A stretch of DNA of 64,000 nucleotides from an uncultured Clostridia bacterium (GCA_944390345.1 CALXPP010000004.1:1-64000); one strand, 5' to 3'; counted from the stretch's first letter, positions 19,455 through 28,460 are shown. Numbers and translations are program-made. The notes: generated by a model not told the origin, from the letters alone.

Positions 19455-19720
19455 TTAAATTTCCCTCCTTAAATAATTTGTTACGGCTAACAACAAGTTA
19501 TCAACGCACCCTAGTGTTTCTTTTACACCCATTTTTAAATCCAAAGTTATCTTTAGTATCAATAAGATTATTGAAAACTCTAAGTTGCTTTGGATAAGTT
19601 AGTGCTTTTATCAAACTTATCGCCTAGGTCTAAGCCAAGACATACTCCACAGAAGTTCCCTCCACCTTAAATATATTTAAGATGTAGCCACATTCTGCTT
19701 CTTCGCTTTATCTTACGCAG
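19455..19720 (-). promoter_or_regulatory. 5' leader of the S10 operon
   Basis: About 265 nt lie between the S10-operon promoter and the rpsJ start. The region is visibly richer in G/C than other spacers and holds several stems. TCCAAAG and CTTTGGA enclose the perfect hairpin TCAATAA-TC-TTATTGA, and CTTAAATATATTTAAG is a further palindrome. The length and structure suggest ribosomal-protein feedback control. No known leader family was identified by eye. Confidence 0.55.
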
Positions 19721-19725
19721 TAATT

Positions 19726-19754
19726 ATTATACTACGCAGTTTTAACAATGTCAA
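19726..19754 (-). promoter_or_regulatory. Vegetative promoter of the S10 operon
   Basis: A perfect sigma-A promoter on the minus strand: TTGACA (complement of 19749-19754), a 17-nt spacer and TATAAT (complement of 19726-19731). It drives the long ribosomal-protein run. Confidence 0.92.
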
Positions 19755-19866
19755 CCATTTTTTCCATTTTTTTAAAGTTTTTAAAATATTTTAATAAATA
19801 TAAAATTTGTCTAGAAAATAATAATCTATAAATTTAAAATTATTATATAAATTAGTATAAAATTTA

Positions 19867-19931
19867 AGAGTAGGTTAGTCTGAATTTAGTCCAAAATATT
19901 TTAAATCTAAATTTATTAAACTACCTACTCT
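19867..19931 (-). terminator. Terminator after the CoaE-like gene
   Basis: AGAGTAGGT (19867-19875) and ACCTACTCT (19923-19931) are 9-bp perfect arms around an AT-rich interior that can fold further. On the minus strand a T-rich stretch follows, just beyond the stop codon of the 19.9-kb gene. Confidence 0.6.
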
Positions 19932-19936
19932 TTCTA

Positions 19937-20653
19937 CTATTTTTCCTTTTCTTTTTCTCGATTTCTTAGTTTACTTAGAGTATCTATAGAAGTTACTATT
20001 CTATTTTTTGTATCTAGTTTTTCACTTACAGAATATCTTTCATCAAAACTTTGCTCTCCTAATTCCTCGTATTCTTTGTCAACAATTTGTCTTAAATAAT
20101 CTATATCTCCTTTATTTACTATTTTTTTTACATTCTTCCCACTACTTTCTTTAAAAAATCCCAATGTATAAGGCAAATCAGCTATTTTTACATCTTCATC
20201 TTCTAAATCATCTCTGCTTTTTAAACATTGCCTTCTTGTTACAAAATCTCTTTCTATAGCATAAACTCTATCTAGTTTACTAAAAAGTTTCTTATTACTT
20301 TCAAGATACATATCATCTATTAAAATTATCTTTTTTCCAGCTAATTTTAATTCTCTAATTCTATTTTCTAATTTCTTTTCTAATAAAATATTTCTAATAA
20401 ACAGTGTAATTTTAAAATTTAATTTATTTATATAGAAAGCTTTTTTTACTTTTGCTTGTAGTTTTGGATTTTTCTTTGTTTCTTCAGTAGTATTATTTTC
20501 TTCTGGTTGTAAAAGCATAGTAAGATATTTTCTTTTTACTTCAGCTATTAAATCATCTATATGTATTACTCCTGCATTATCTTTTTTAGAAAACAACTCA
20601 GAAAAAGTTGTTTTCCCTGCACCAGATTTTCCCGTAACTCCTATTAATTTCAT
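19937..20653 (-). CDS. Dephospho-CoA kinase-like P-loop kinase
   Basis: A 238-residue P-loop kinase opening with MKLIGVTGKSGAGKTTFSEL (Walker A GKSGAGKT) and VIHIDDLIAEV, where a CoaE enzyme has its DAD/DxI motif. A Walker-B-like strand is seen in KKIILIDDMYLES. The arginine-rich segment FVTRRQCLKSRDD could be the lid. It lies 15 nt downstream of glycyl-tRNA synthetase, so it is under the same T-box. It is diverged from CoaE in its C-terminal half; a uridine-kinase-like or other small-molecule kinase role is possible. Confidence 0.6.
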   Translation of the reverse strand: MKLIGVTGKSGAGKTTFSELFSKKDNAGVIHIDDLIAEVKRKYLTMLLQPEENNTTEETKKNPKLQAKVKKAFYINKLNFKITLFIRNILLEKKLENRIRELKLAGKKIILIDDMYLESNKKLFSKLDRVYAIERDFVTRRQCLKSRDDLEDEDVKIADLPYTLGFFKESSGKNVKKIVNKGDIDYLRQIVDKEYEELGEQSFDERYSVSEKLDTKNRIVTSIDTLSKLRNREKEKEK

Positions 20654-20668
20654 TTTTACATACCTTTA

Positions 20669-22054
20669 CTAAAATTCAATTTTGGAAGATATATATTCTT
20701 CTATTTCTTCTATTTTTATACGAATCTGTTCCATAGTATCTCTATCTCTAACCGTAACACATCCATCTTGTTCTGTTTCAAAATCAACTGTTACACAATA
20801 TGGTGTTCCTATTTCATCTTCTCTTCTATATCTTTTTCCTATACTTCCTGCTTCATCATAATCACACATAAATTTCTTAGAAAGCTTTGTATAAATTTCT
20901 GTTGCTTTACCGCTTAATTTTTTTGACAATGGTAATACAGCTAATTTATATGGTGCTAAAGCTGGATGCAAATGAAGTACAACTCTTGTATCTCCTTCTG
21001 ATATTTCTTGTTCCTCATATCCATTACATAAAAAAGCAAGTACAACTCTATCTGCTCCAAGTGATGGTTCTATAACATAAGGTATATATTTCTCATTTGT
21101 TTCTGGATCTTGATAAGATAAATCTTGTTTTGAGTGATTCATGTGCTGTGTTAAATCATAATCAGTTCTATCTGCAATCCCCCATAGTTCTCCCCAACCA
21201 AATGGAAAAGCAAATTCAATATCAGTAGTTGCTTTACTATAAAATACAAGTTCTTCTTTAGAATGATCTCTTAATCTAATATTTTCTTTTTCTATACCTA
21301 AAGTAAGTAACCAGTTTTCACAATATTCTTTCCAATATTTGTGCCACTCTAAATCAGTTCCTGGTTTACAGAAAAATTCAAGTTCCATTTGCTCAAATTC
21401 TCTAGTTCTAAAAGTAAAGTTTCCTGGTGTAATTTCATTTCTAAAAGCTTTACCTATTTGAGCAATTCCCATTGGCATCTTTTTTCTTGAAGTTCTTAAA
21501 ACATTTTTAAAATCCACAAATATACCTTGAGCTGTTTCTGGTCTTAAATAAATTTCAGCAGTAGAGTCTTCTGTTACTCCTTGAAAAGTCTTAAACATTA
21601 GATTGAACTTTCTAATATCAGTAAAATTTGTTTTTCCACAATTTGGGCAAGGTATATTATTTTCTTTAATAAAATCTATCATTGCTTTATCTGTCATACC
21701 ATCAGCAATCATATCTTTTCCTTGCTCATGTGCCCATTCTTCTATTAGTTTATCTGCTCTATGTCTTGTTTTACATTCTTTGCAATCTATTAATGGATCT
21801 GAAAAGCCTCCCACATGTCCAGAAGCTACCCAAGTCTCTGGATTCATTAAAATTGCTGCATCTAAGCCTACAATATTAGCTTGTTCTTGAATAAATTTTT
21901 TTCTCCAAGCCATTTTTACATTATTTTTTAATTCATTTCCTAAAGGGCCATAATCCCAAGTATTTGCTAATCCTCCGTATATTTCAGAACCCGGATAAAT
22001 AAATCCTCTTGCCTTACATAAATTTACAATTTTCTCCATTGAATCAACTGCCAT
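20669..22054 (-). CDS. glyS: Glycyl-tRNA synthetase, dimeric type
   Basis: A 461-residue class II enzyme that charges tRNA-Gly. Motif 2/3 stretches include [14 protein letters not shown] and [11 protein letters not shown], and there are CxxC pairs ([16 protein letters not shown]). This is the single-chain eukaryote/archaea-like type (glyQS or GRS1), distinct from the alpha2beta2 enzyme, and is common in Firmicutes. It is preceded by a glycine T-box. AAAGGAGGT lies upstream of the ATG. If CGGN is really read as Gly here, charging by this enzyme would be involved. Confidence 0.97.
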   Translation of the reverse strand: MAVDSMEKIVNLCKARGFIYPGSEIYGGLANTWDYGPLGNELKNNVKMAWRKKFIQEQANIVGLDAAILMNPETWVASGHVGGFSDPLIDCKECKTRHRADKLIEEWAHEQGKDMIADGMTDKAMIDFIKENNIPCPNCGKTNFTDIRKFNLMFKTFQGVTEDSTAEIYLRPETAQGIFVDFKNVLRTSRKKMPMGIAQIGKAFRNEITPGNFTFRTREFEQMELEFFCKPGTDLEWHKYWKEYCENWLLTLGIEKENIRLRDHSKEELVFYSKATTDIEFAFPFGWGELWGIADRTDYDLTQHMNHSKQDLSYQDPETNEKYIPYVIEPSLGADRVVLAFLCNGYEEQEISEGDTRVVLHLHPALAPYKLAVLPLSKKLSGKATEIYTKLSKKFMCDYDEAGSIGKRYRREDEIGTPYCVTVDFETEQDGCVTVRDRDTMEQIRIKIEEIEEYISSKIEF

Positions 22055-22115
22055 TTTACTTTACCTCCTTTTTTAATACTTAGGGACGCTTATTTTGTTT
22101 ATTTAGTTTTTGATA

Positions 22116-22332
22116 AACAAAAAAGCTTACTCCCAAGCTATTTTAATAGCTAGGGACGTAAGCTATACTTGCGCGGTTCCACCCTAATTGGTTTTTAAAA
22201 ACCCAACTTAATTTAATTTTTTATTACTCCAAAGCTCCAAAACATAAAACTTATTGCTAAACTTTCACCTACTTTAGCTCTCTTTTAAATAAGCCTTTTA
22301 TATTTCCTCTTCTTCAACATAATTATTTAATT
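22116..22332 (-). promoter_or_regulatory. T-box riboswitch, glycine-specific
   Basis: The T-box sequence AGGGTGGAACCGCG (complement of 22172-22185) is unmistakable. It is followed by the terminator hairpin AGCTTAC-x-TCCC ... GGGAGTAAGCT (22124-22164) and a TTTTTT run. In stem I the specifier can be placed by comparison with the valine T-box in this window. The codon just before x-CTTTGGAG is GGA (complement of 22236-22238), a glycine codon, matching the downstream glycyl-tRNA synthetase. Uncharged tRNA-Gly is expected to cause readthrough. Confidence 0.95.
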
Positions 22333-22338
22333 GCATAT

Positions 22339-22367
22339 ATTTTATCAGCCTTTTTTTATATTGTCAA
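22339..22367 (-). promoter_or_regulatory. Promoter of the glyS T-box operon
   Basis: TTGACA (complement of 22362-22367), a 17-nt spacer and TAAAAT (complement of 22339-22344), immediately before the T-box leader. Confidence 0.85.
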
Positions 22368-22423
22368 GTCTTTTAAATATTTTATTAGTTTGTATTTTTT
22401 AAATTTTAGCAAGTATTTTAGCC

Positions 22424-22452
22424 TTTACATTTTAATCTTTTTATGTTAAAAT
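22424..22452 (+). promoter_or_regulatory. Plus-strand promoter of a candidate small RNA
   Basis: TTTACA (22424-22429), a 17-nt spacer and TAAAAT (22447-22452), pointing away from the glyS promoter. No protein-coding frame follows before the terminator at 22618-22645. Confidence 0.6.
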
Positions 22453-22458
22453 TCTTAT

Positions 22459-22645
22459 GTTTTAGTGCCAATATGTACTAACATCAATTTATTTTTGTTA
22501 TTCAAAGCGATTGGAATAATGCCTTTCGTTTTTGAATATACATAGATGGAGGTATTCGCTAAAGGGAGTATTTTACATATAGTTATAAATTAAAAAAATT
22601 TACCTCTGTCTAAATCTAAAAAGCAGGTTCACACCTGCTTTTTTC
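22459..22645 (+). ncRNA. Candidate small RNA of about 187 nt
   Basis: Between a good plus-strand promoter and a strong terminator lies non-coding sequence with clear pairing. TATTCAAA and TTTGAATA form one stem. GATGGAGGTA pairs over ten positions, with G-U pairs, with TACCTCTGTC about 45 nt downstream. The terminator AAAAGCAGGT ... ACCTGCTTTT ends it. I could not match it to 6S RNA, SRP RNA or another family by eye. The GATGGAGGTA segment could also pair with a Shine-Dalgarno-blocking partner. The identity is unknown. Confidence 0.5.
22618..22645. terminator. Terminator shared by the small RNA and the sortase gene
   Basis: AAAAGCAGGT-TCAC-ACCTGCTTTT hairpin with T runs on both sides. It can end the plus-strand RNA and the minus-strand sortase transcript. 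Confidence 0.85.
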
Positions 22646-22658
22646 CTTTATAGTATTT

Positions 22659-23384
22659 CTATACCTTTTCCTTTGCCCAAATTATTAATCTTCTCTCTGT
22701 TGATGCATCTGTACAAGTTGATAAAGAAATTTCTCTTCCACCATTTGTATCTCTTTGCATATAGTCTGCATCATCTGAAGAAGTCTCGTATATATTATAA
22801 ATTTCATAAGTTACTGTCTCTGTTGGACTCTTTATTATAACTTCATCTCCAAGTTCTAACTCGTTATTTCTAGAGAAAAATAAGTCATTTCTATAGTTAT
22901 GTCCAACTATTACTGTATTTCCTGGCAAATTTAATGATGTTAAATTTGTTGGATATAATACAGCTACAGCTATTTCTATTGAACGCTTTGTTACTGTATT
23001 TAAAATTGTATAATTACATTTAGTTTTTGGTATGTTTATTGTGCCTAATACTTCGTATCCTTCTTGATAAGTTTTTTCTACTTTAGTTTGTGTATTATTT
23101 TCTTGTGCTGTATTTGCTTGTGCAGAAGTAGTATTTAAGTTTTCCAATGGATTTGTTACTTCTCCTGCAGGCTCATTTGTAACTTCGTTGTTAGTTGAGT
23201 TTGCAAATTCTCTTCTAACACTCTGTGTTGCTTTATCAAATTCTTCTATTGCTGCTTGTGCTTTTGTGTTTTTATCGTGTTGATTATACATATCATAAGC
23301 AAAATATCCAAGAACACCTATTATTCCAACTATTAATACTACAAGTAACATACTTAAAAAACTACTATATTTACTATTAAACAT
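22659..23384 (-). CDS. Sortase
   Basis: A membrane-anchored transpeptidase of 241 residues. An N-terminal transmembrane segment (about 9-31) is followed by a Ser/Thr/Asn-rich linker and a sortase beta-barrel. The catalytic triad is in place: His162 (VIVGHNYRN), Cys224 (SLSTCTD) and Arg231/232 (ERRLIIW). It attaches surface proteins to cell wall or links pilin-like subunits. No obvious LPxTG substrate gene adjoins it. The class (B, D or E) is not resolved. AGGAGAT lies upstream of the ATG. Confidence 0.92.
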   Translation of the reverse strand: MFNSKYSSFLSMLLVVLIVGIIGVLGYFAYDMYNQHDKNTKAQAAIEEFDKATQSVRREFANSTNNEVTNEPAGEVTNPLENLNTTSAQANTAQENNTQTKVEKTYQEGYEVLGTINIPKTKCNYTILNTVTKRSIEIAVAVLYPTNLTSLNLPGNTVIVGHNYRNDLFFSRNNELELGDEVIIKSPTETVTYEIYNIYETSSDDADYMQRDTNGGREISLSTCTDASTERRLIIWAKEKV

Positions 23385-23495
23385 ATTAATTTATCTCCTT
23401 TTATTTACTCCATAACTTAATTATACCACAATATTTAAAATTGTTCAATTATTTTGCTCTTTAATTTTATACAACTAATAAATTTAAATAAAAAA

Positions 23496-23534
23496 ATACA
23501 CTTAAAATTATACAAAGTATAAATTTAAGTGTAT
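23496..23534 (-). terminator. Terminator of alaS
   Basis: ATACACTTAAA (23496-23506) and TTTAAGTGTAT (23524-23534) form an 11-bp stem followed on the minus strand by TTTTTTT, directly after the alaS stop. Confidence 0.85.
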
Positions 23535-23540
23535 TTTTAT

Positions 23541-25295
23541 TTACTCTAATATAGCTTTTATTCTTCTTACTCCAGCTGAAGAAGCCTCTTCCTTTTTTAT
23601 TTTAAAATGTCCAAGTTCACTTGTTCTATTTACATGAGGTCCTCCACAAAGCTCTATTGATACATCTCCTATTTTATATACAGTAACTACATCTCCATAT
23701 TTATCTAAAAACATTGCTTCAGCACCCTTTTTCAAAGCTTCGTCTTTTTTCATTTCTAATTTTTCTACTGGAATATCCATTTTTATATATTCGTTTACTA
23801 AATCTTCTACTTTTTTCTTTTCTTCTTCTGTTAATTTGCTATTGTGAGAAAAATCAAATCTTAATCTTTCTTCTGTTATATTACTTCCTTTTTGATGTAC
23901 ATGCTCTCCTAAAACTACCTTCAAAGCAGCATTTAATAAATGTGTCGCTGTATGATACTTAGTTTCCTTTTCTCCAGTACTTGCTAATCCACCTTTAAAT
24001 TTTTGGTCACTTCCTAATCTAGATTTATCTTGATGCTCTTTAAATAATTTGTCAAAATTTTCCATATCTACTTTTATTCCTTGCTCTTTTGCAAGTTCTA
24101 CTGTCATTTCCGGTGGGAATCCATAGGTTTCATATAAGTTAAATACTACTTGTGTATCTAGAGTATCTTTTCCTTGCATTTTTGCTTTGTTTACTACTTT
24201 TTCAAACTCTTTTTCACCATTTTTTAAAGTTCTCATAAACTTATTTTTTTCTTCTTCAATAACAGAAATAATTGTAGCCTTATTCTTTTCTAACTCAGGA
24301 TATAATTCCTTTAAACTATCTATTGATACATCTATAATTTCTGGTAATAAATCTAAATTTATTTCAAGTTTATTTAAATGTCTTGTCATTCTACGAAGTA
24401 ATCTTCTTAAAATATATCCTCTATCTACATTGCTTGGTCTTCCGCCATCATTTATAATCATCATACTAGAGCGTAAATGCTCTGCAACAATTCTTCTACT
24501 TTGAATATTATCTACTTTTTGAAGTTTTTCTAATTTTTCCATTACTGGTGCAAATAATTCTATCTCGTAAGGTGTTTCTTTTCCTTCTAAAAGCATTGTC
24601 ATTCTTTCTAATCCTAGACCTGTATCTACATTTTGTTGTTTTAATTTAGTATAATTTCCTTTAGAATCTTTATAAAATTCCATAAATACATTATTCCAAA
24701 TTTCTACATATTTTCCACAATCACAAGAAGGCTGACAATTTTCTGAACAAGCTGGTTTTCCTGTATCGTAAAACATTTCTGTATCTGGTCCACAAGGTCC
24801 TTCTTCTCCTGCTATCCACCAATTGTCCTCTTTTCCATAAAAATATATTCTTTCATCTGGAATTCCTGCTTTTTTCCAACACTCGTAGGCTACTGTATCT
24901 TTTGCACAGTCTTCATCTCCTGCAAAACAAGTTACAGACAATTTTTCGTTTGGAATCCCTAACTCTTTTGTTAAAAATTCATAACTCATAGCAATTGATT
25001 CTTCTTTAAAGTAATCTCCTAAAGACCAATTTCCAAGCATTTCAAAGTAAGTTAAATGACGATTATCTCCTACTTCATCTATATCATTTGTTCTTACACA
25101 TTTTTGATAATCTGTAAGTCTTGTTCCTGCTGGATGTTTTTGACCAAGTAAATATGGTACTAATGGTTGCATTCCTGCAGTAGTAAATAATACTGAAGGA
25201 TCATTTTCTGGAATTAATGGTGCTGATGGTATAATTGTATGTCCATGTTTTTTAAAGTAGTTTAAATATTTATTTCTTATTTCAATTGCTTTCAT
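23541..25295 (-). CDS. alaS: Alanyl-tRNA synthetase, short form without C-Ala domain
   Basis: Charges tRNA-Ala. The catalytic domain (IIPSAPLIPENDPSVLFTTA, TYFEMLGNWSLGDYF), the tRNA-recognition helices and the editing domain (HTATHLL, CGGPH, SAGVRRIKAI) are all present. At 584 residues it stops right after the editing domain, while the common bacterial enzyme is about 870-880 residues with a C-terminal oligomerisation (C-Ala/DHHA1) domain. Short AlaRS proteins of this length are known in some Firmicutes. An insert with clustered cysteines (CSENCQPSCDCGK) lies in the catalytic part. It has its own promoter; no T-box was seen. Confidence 0.95.
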   Translation of the reverse strand: MKAIEIRNKYLNYFKKHGHTIIPSAPLIPENDPSVLFTTAGMQPLVPYLLGQKHPAGTRLTDYQKCVRTNDIDEVGDNRHLTYFEMLGNWSLGDYFKEESIAMSYEFLTKELGIPNEKLSVTCFAGDEDCAKDTVAYECWKKAGIPDERIYFYGKEDNWWIAGEEGPCGPDTEMFYDTGKPACSENCQPSCDCGKYVEIWNNVFMEFYKDSKGNYTKLKQQNVDTGLGLERMTMLLEGKETPYEIELFAPVMEKLEKLQKVDNIQSRRIVAEHLRSSMMIINDGGRPSNVDRGYILRRLLRRMTRHLNKLEINLDLLPEIIDVSIDSLKELYPELEKNKATIISVIEEEKNKFMRTLKNGEKEFEKVVNKAKMQGKDTLDTQVVFNLYETYGFPPEMTVELAKEQGIKVDMENFDKLFKEHQDKSRLGSDQKFKGGLASTGEKETKYHTATHLLNAALKVVLGEHVHQKGSNITEERLRFDFSHNSKLTEEEKKKVEDLVNEYIKMDIPVEKLEMKKDEALKKGAEAMFLDKYGDVVTVYKIGDVSIELCGGPHVNRTSELGHFKIKKEEASSAGVRRIKAILE

Positions 25296-25334
25296 ATTTT
25301 TTCTCCTCTTTTTTATTTGCTTTTATAGTTTTTT

Positions 25335-25363
25335 ATTATATTACAGTTTTATGTGAATTTCAA
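25335..25363 (-). promoter_or_regulatory. Promoter of alaS
   Basis: TTGAAA (complement of 25358-25363), a 17-nt spacer and TATAAT (complement of 25335-25340), about 40 nt before the alaS start. Confidence 0.8.
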
Positions 25364-25431
25364 GTGTTTTGAAGAGTTTTTTAAGTCTAAAAGATTTTAC
25401 TACTATTCACAGCCTCTCCTTTTTATCAGGA

Positions 25432-25729
25432 ATGTATGTTTATATCATTAGTATAAATACTTCTTCTATTTTCTCTACTATTGCTAAAAACGATAACTTA
25501 GAAACTATTGTTAGTAACTATCGGAAATACTACTAATACATCAACTGCTTCTACTTCTAATATCACTCATTCAAGCTATTATACATATTCAAATATCTCC
25601 AATGCTTTTCAAGTTGTTACAAATGTTTCTCCTATATCAGAAGTTATTTTTACAAGTGATGCATTCACATCTCAATATTACTATTTAAAAGAAAAAATAA
25701 ACTGGGAAAAATTTTATGGAATTTTATAA
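25432..25729 (+). CDS. Small Ser/Thr-rich ORF read through a CGG +1 shift
   Basis: From ATG 25432 the zero frame reads 30 residues (MYVYIISINTSSIF ... IVSNY), meets CGG at 25522-25524 and stops three codons later. Skipping the C gives GGA and opens a second frame of 68 codons to 25729, for a combined product of about 98 residues. Both halves are equally rich in Ser, Thr, Asn and Tyr, as if one protein. I recognise no family, the ribosome-binding site is weak (CAGGA), and a decayed gene remnant is possible. It is included because the break is at CGG, as in dnaE and the LRR gene. Confidence 0.35.
25522..25524 (+). other. CGG recoding site in the small ORF
   Basis: In-frame CGG after codon TAT; the +1 shift reads GGA. 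The zero-frame stop TAA is at 25534. Confidence 0.4.
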
Positions 25730-25750
25730 ATTTAATAAAGTCAAAAATTA

Positions 25751-25794
25751 AGGGCGAAGAAATTAAGCACTATTTTGCTTAAATTTTTCGTCCT
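25751..25794 (-). terminator. Terminator of the CAP-domain protein gene
   Basis: Near-perfect 19-nt arms (25751-25769 and 25776-25794) with three mismatches. On the minus strand a TTTTT run follows, fitting the end of the 25.8-kb gene. Confidence 0.65.
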
Positions 25795-25840
25795 CTATTA
25801 TCTAATTTTCATTAAATTTATTTTATATTAAACTTTTATT

Positions 25841-27631
25841 TTAAATGCAGTTCCTATTTTCTTTAATTCCTAGAGTTAAATAATGAACATAGTAGCTTCT
25901 TGCATCATTTCTAAAAGCTTTTGATAAATCTGTATTTTTATTTTTATAAGCTTCTATATTAAATTTAGAAGAAGTTTTTCTAAATTCTTTTACTCCGCTA
26001 ACTACAAAATGCTCATAAGCTTTTGCATAATCTTCTCCAAATGCTTTCTTTAAATCTACACTATTGTTCAAGTAATATTTTACTTCAAAAATTGCACTTG
26101 AATTTCTTCCTTCTTTTGCTCCACAGCTTATAAAATGATTAATTGCTGCCTCATAATTATTTCCAAATGCTGCTTTTAAATCGCTATTATTATTTAAGTA
26201 GTATTTTACATCAAAAGCTGGTGATGCAACTCTTCCTTCTTTTTTGCCAAACATGTTCCAATGATTGCTTAAATTTGTAGCATTATAACCATAAGCTTGT
26301 TTTAAGTCTGAATTCATATCTGCATAAAAGTTTGCATCAAATATTATTGCATCTATATTTGTTGTTTGAGGTGTTGCTTCATTTATATTATTAGCTTTTC
26401 TACCTTCATTTCTTCCTGTGTTTATGTAATGAATTATTAGTTTAAAGTTTGAAAAATTCTTTAGATCAGAATTATTATCTCTATAATATTGTCCCCAGTA
26501 CTCACTTGAGCTTTTTCTAAATTCTGCAATTCCATTATTTACAAAATGGTTATAAGCAGCTTCATAATTATTTCCAAATGTAGCTTTTAAATCAGTATTA
26601 TTATCTAAGTAATATTTTGCATTAAATACTGGTGTAGCCTGTCTACCTTCTTTTTTTCCAAAACTATTCCAATGATTTCTTAAAGCTCCCTCATTGTAGC
26701 CAAAAGCTGCTTTTAAATCACTATTATTATCTGCATAATATCTATAATCAAATAAAATTGCATCCATATCTGGTCTGTTTACTGTAGCTGGTACTTTATT
26801 GCTAATTCCTTGATAATTAATACTTATATTAGTATCACCAACATCTGATGCAAACATTGTATCTCCTGTAATACTTATTATATTTGGATTATCTGAAGTT
26901 ACACTGGTAATAAAGCTAAATGGAATCATATAACCTCCATTTTGCATTCCCTCTATATTACTGCCAAGTGCATATTGTATATTACTAGCTCCAAAAAAAG
27001 AATTTATTGAAACTGAATCATTGTAATTACTTGTAATTTTATTAAAATTTGTAATTAAAACAGCATTTCCAATTGTAACATTAGTAGTTCTGTTTCCTAC
27101 ATAATTACTTCTATTTTGATCTATCGCAGTTGTATTGTATCCAAAAAATTGAATCCATATATTCAAACCATTTTGCTCTATCCTTGCAATTCCTACACAG
27201 TTAAAGCCCGTATTTAAAATATTTTCTCTGTGTCCTGTTGATGACATCCACCCACTCATTACAGCTGATGGGCTTGTATAGCCATAAGCAATATTTTCTC
27301 CCATATAACTATAATTTTGTCTTACTCCAAGTTCGTCCAAAATTTGAAAACAATCTTGTCCATTTGGTCTAGTATGTGTGAAATATCCTGCAAGCTCTGC
27401 TGCTCTTTGCATTGCAACTTCTTCTAATTTTGAATCCCAAACTAAAGCTGGTCTTCCTACTTTTGCTCTTTCTGAATTTATTATATTTAGCACTTCAGCC
27501 GCAGATCTTTGATTTAATCTACAAGTTACTGGAACTGTTACATCTGTTGCAAAAACAGAAGTATTTCCTACTAATAAAAATAAAATAAATACTGCTAAAA
27601 ATAAAATGGATTTTTTTAATACTTTATTCAT
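25841..27631 (-). CDS. Secreted CAP/SCP-domain protein with seven DLK repeats
   Basis: A 596-residue exported protein. The start at ATG 27631 (MNKVLKKSILFLAVF) is set by GGGGA 8 nt upstream. A signal peptide ends near VFA-TDV. A CAP (cysteine-rich secretory/PR-1-like) domain follows, seen in VLNIINSERAKVGRPAL, FTHTRPNG, MGENIAYGY and HRENILN. A beta-rich linker leads to seven tandem repeats of about 42 residues with the pattern F-x(3)-YY-x(2)-N-x-DL-(x)-AFG ... H-x(5)-G-x-(K)E-x-R. Similar repeats occur in other bacterial surface and RTX-like proteins. No LPxTG anchor is present; the repeats may bind the cell wall. Its function is unknown. Confidence 0.85.
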   Translation of the reverse strand: MNKVLKKSILFLAVFILFLLVGNTSVFATDVTVPVTCRLNQRSAAEVLNIINSERAKVGRPALVWDSKLEEVAMQRAAELAGYFTHTRPNGQDCFQILDELGVRQNYSYMGENIAYGYTSPSAVMSGWMSSTGHRENILNTGFNCVGIARIEQNGLNIWIQFFGYNTTAIDQNRSNYVGNRTTNVTIGNAVLITNFNKITSNYNDSVSINSFFGASNIQYALGSNIEGMQNGGYMIPFSFITSVTSDNPNIISITGDTMFASDVGDTNISINYQGISNKVPATVNRPDMDAILFDYRYYADNNSDLKAAFGYNEGALRNHWNSFGKKEGRQATPVFNAKYYLDNNTDLKATFGNNYEAAYNHFVNNGIAEFRKSSSEYWGQYYRDNNSDLKNFSNFKLIIHYINTGRNEGRKANNINEATPQTTNIDAIIFDANFYADMNSDLKQAYGYNATNLSNHWNMFGKKEGRVASPAFDVKYYLNNNSDLKAAFGNNYEAAINHFISCGAKEGRNSSAIFEVKYYLNNSVDLKKAFGEDYAKAYEHFVVSGVKEFRKTSSKFNIEAYKNKNTDLSKAFRNDARSYYVHYLTLGIKENRNCI

Positions 27632-27713
27632 AATAAAATCCCCTTTCATTATTTTTTACAGTATTTATTATATAATTTTTTATTTAATTTGTATATATTT
27701 TTTAAGAATATTT

Positions 27714-28268
27714 TTAGATATCTAAATGATTTCCCAAAAATCCTGCTGCTGATTGAGCTACCTTGTCTTCTGCTTCTCCCATTTTTTTAGAAGGCTCTTT
27801 TGCCATAAGAATAACACTACCAATTACATCTCCATCTGAAATAATAGGATATATTACTTGAGAATTATAAATTCTCTCTCTTCCTTCATTTTTAGTAACT
27901 GGTATAGCTATTTCATTGTTTTCTTTACTTTTGAAAACTTCTTTATTTTCCAATACTTCTTCTAGTTCTTTGCTTAAATCTTTCTCTAAGAAATCTTTTT
28001 TTGGTCCTCCAGAAACGGCAATAACTGTATCTTTATCTGTTATACAAGCAATATGTCCTGTAGTCTTTGCTATTGTTTCAGCATAGCTAGTAGCAAATTC
28101 TGAAAGTTCTCCTATTGGAGAATATTTCTTTAGTATAACTTCCCCTTCTTTGTCTGTAAATATTTCTAAAGGATCTCCTTCTTTTATTCGTAAGGTTTTT
28201 CTTATTTCTTTTGGAATAACCACTCTACCTAAATCATCTATTCTTCTTACAACACCTGTTGCTTTCAT
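27714..28268 (-). CDS. spoVT: Stage V sporulation protein T
   Basis: A 184-residue AbrB-type regulator of late forespore (sigma-G) gene expression. The N-terminal swapped-hairpin DNA-binding domain reads TGVVRRIDDLGRVVIPKEIR (4-23). The C-terminal GAF-like domain covers about residues 55-184. GGAGGAAAT lies before the ATG. With the spoIIA cluster at 57-60 kb this supports an endospore-forming organism. Confidence 0.95.
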   Translation of the reverse strand: MKATGVVRRIDDLGRVVIPKEIRKTLRIKEGDPLEIFTDKEGEVILKKYSPIGELSEFATSYAETIAKTTGHIACITDKDTVIAVSGGPKKDFLEKDLSKELEEVLENKEVFKSKENNEIAIPVTKNEGRERIYNSQVIYPIISDGDVIGSVILMAKEPSKKMGEAEDKVAQSAAGFLGNHLDI

Positions 28269-28404
28269 ATTTCCTCCTTATATATTTATCTACCAAAAAT
28301 TTTCTTTGTATAATCTTATTATGACAAAAAAGGAAAAAAATATACAAGTTTTTTTAAATTATGAACTTACATAAAATAATTTATTATTAAATTTTTAAAC
28401 CGTA

Positions 28405-28430
28405 AAAGACTGCCTCATTTGGCAGTCTTT
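28405..28430 (-). terminator. Terminator after the 28.5-kb region
   Basis: AAAGACTGCC-TCATTT-GGCAGTCTTT hairpin, 10-bp perfect arms. It probably ends the minus-strand transcript carrying the KAP NTPase and the small ORF. Confidence 0.75.
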
Positions 28431-28460
28431 CTAATTATTATTTTAATTTTGGGGATTTTA

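Noticed and set aside
25296-25500. T-box upstream of alaS
   Set aside because: No GGTGG-type T-box sequence or specifier stem; a simple promoter lies close to the start codon.
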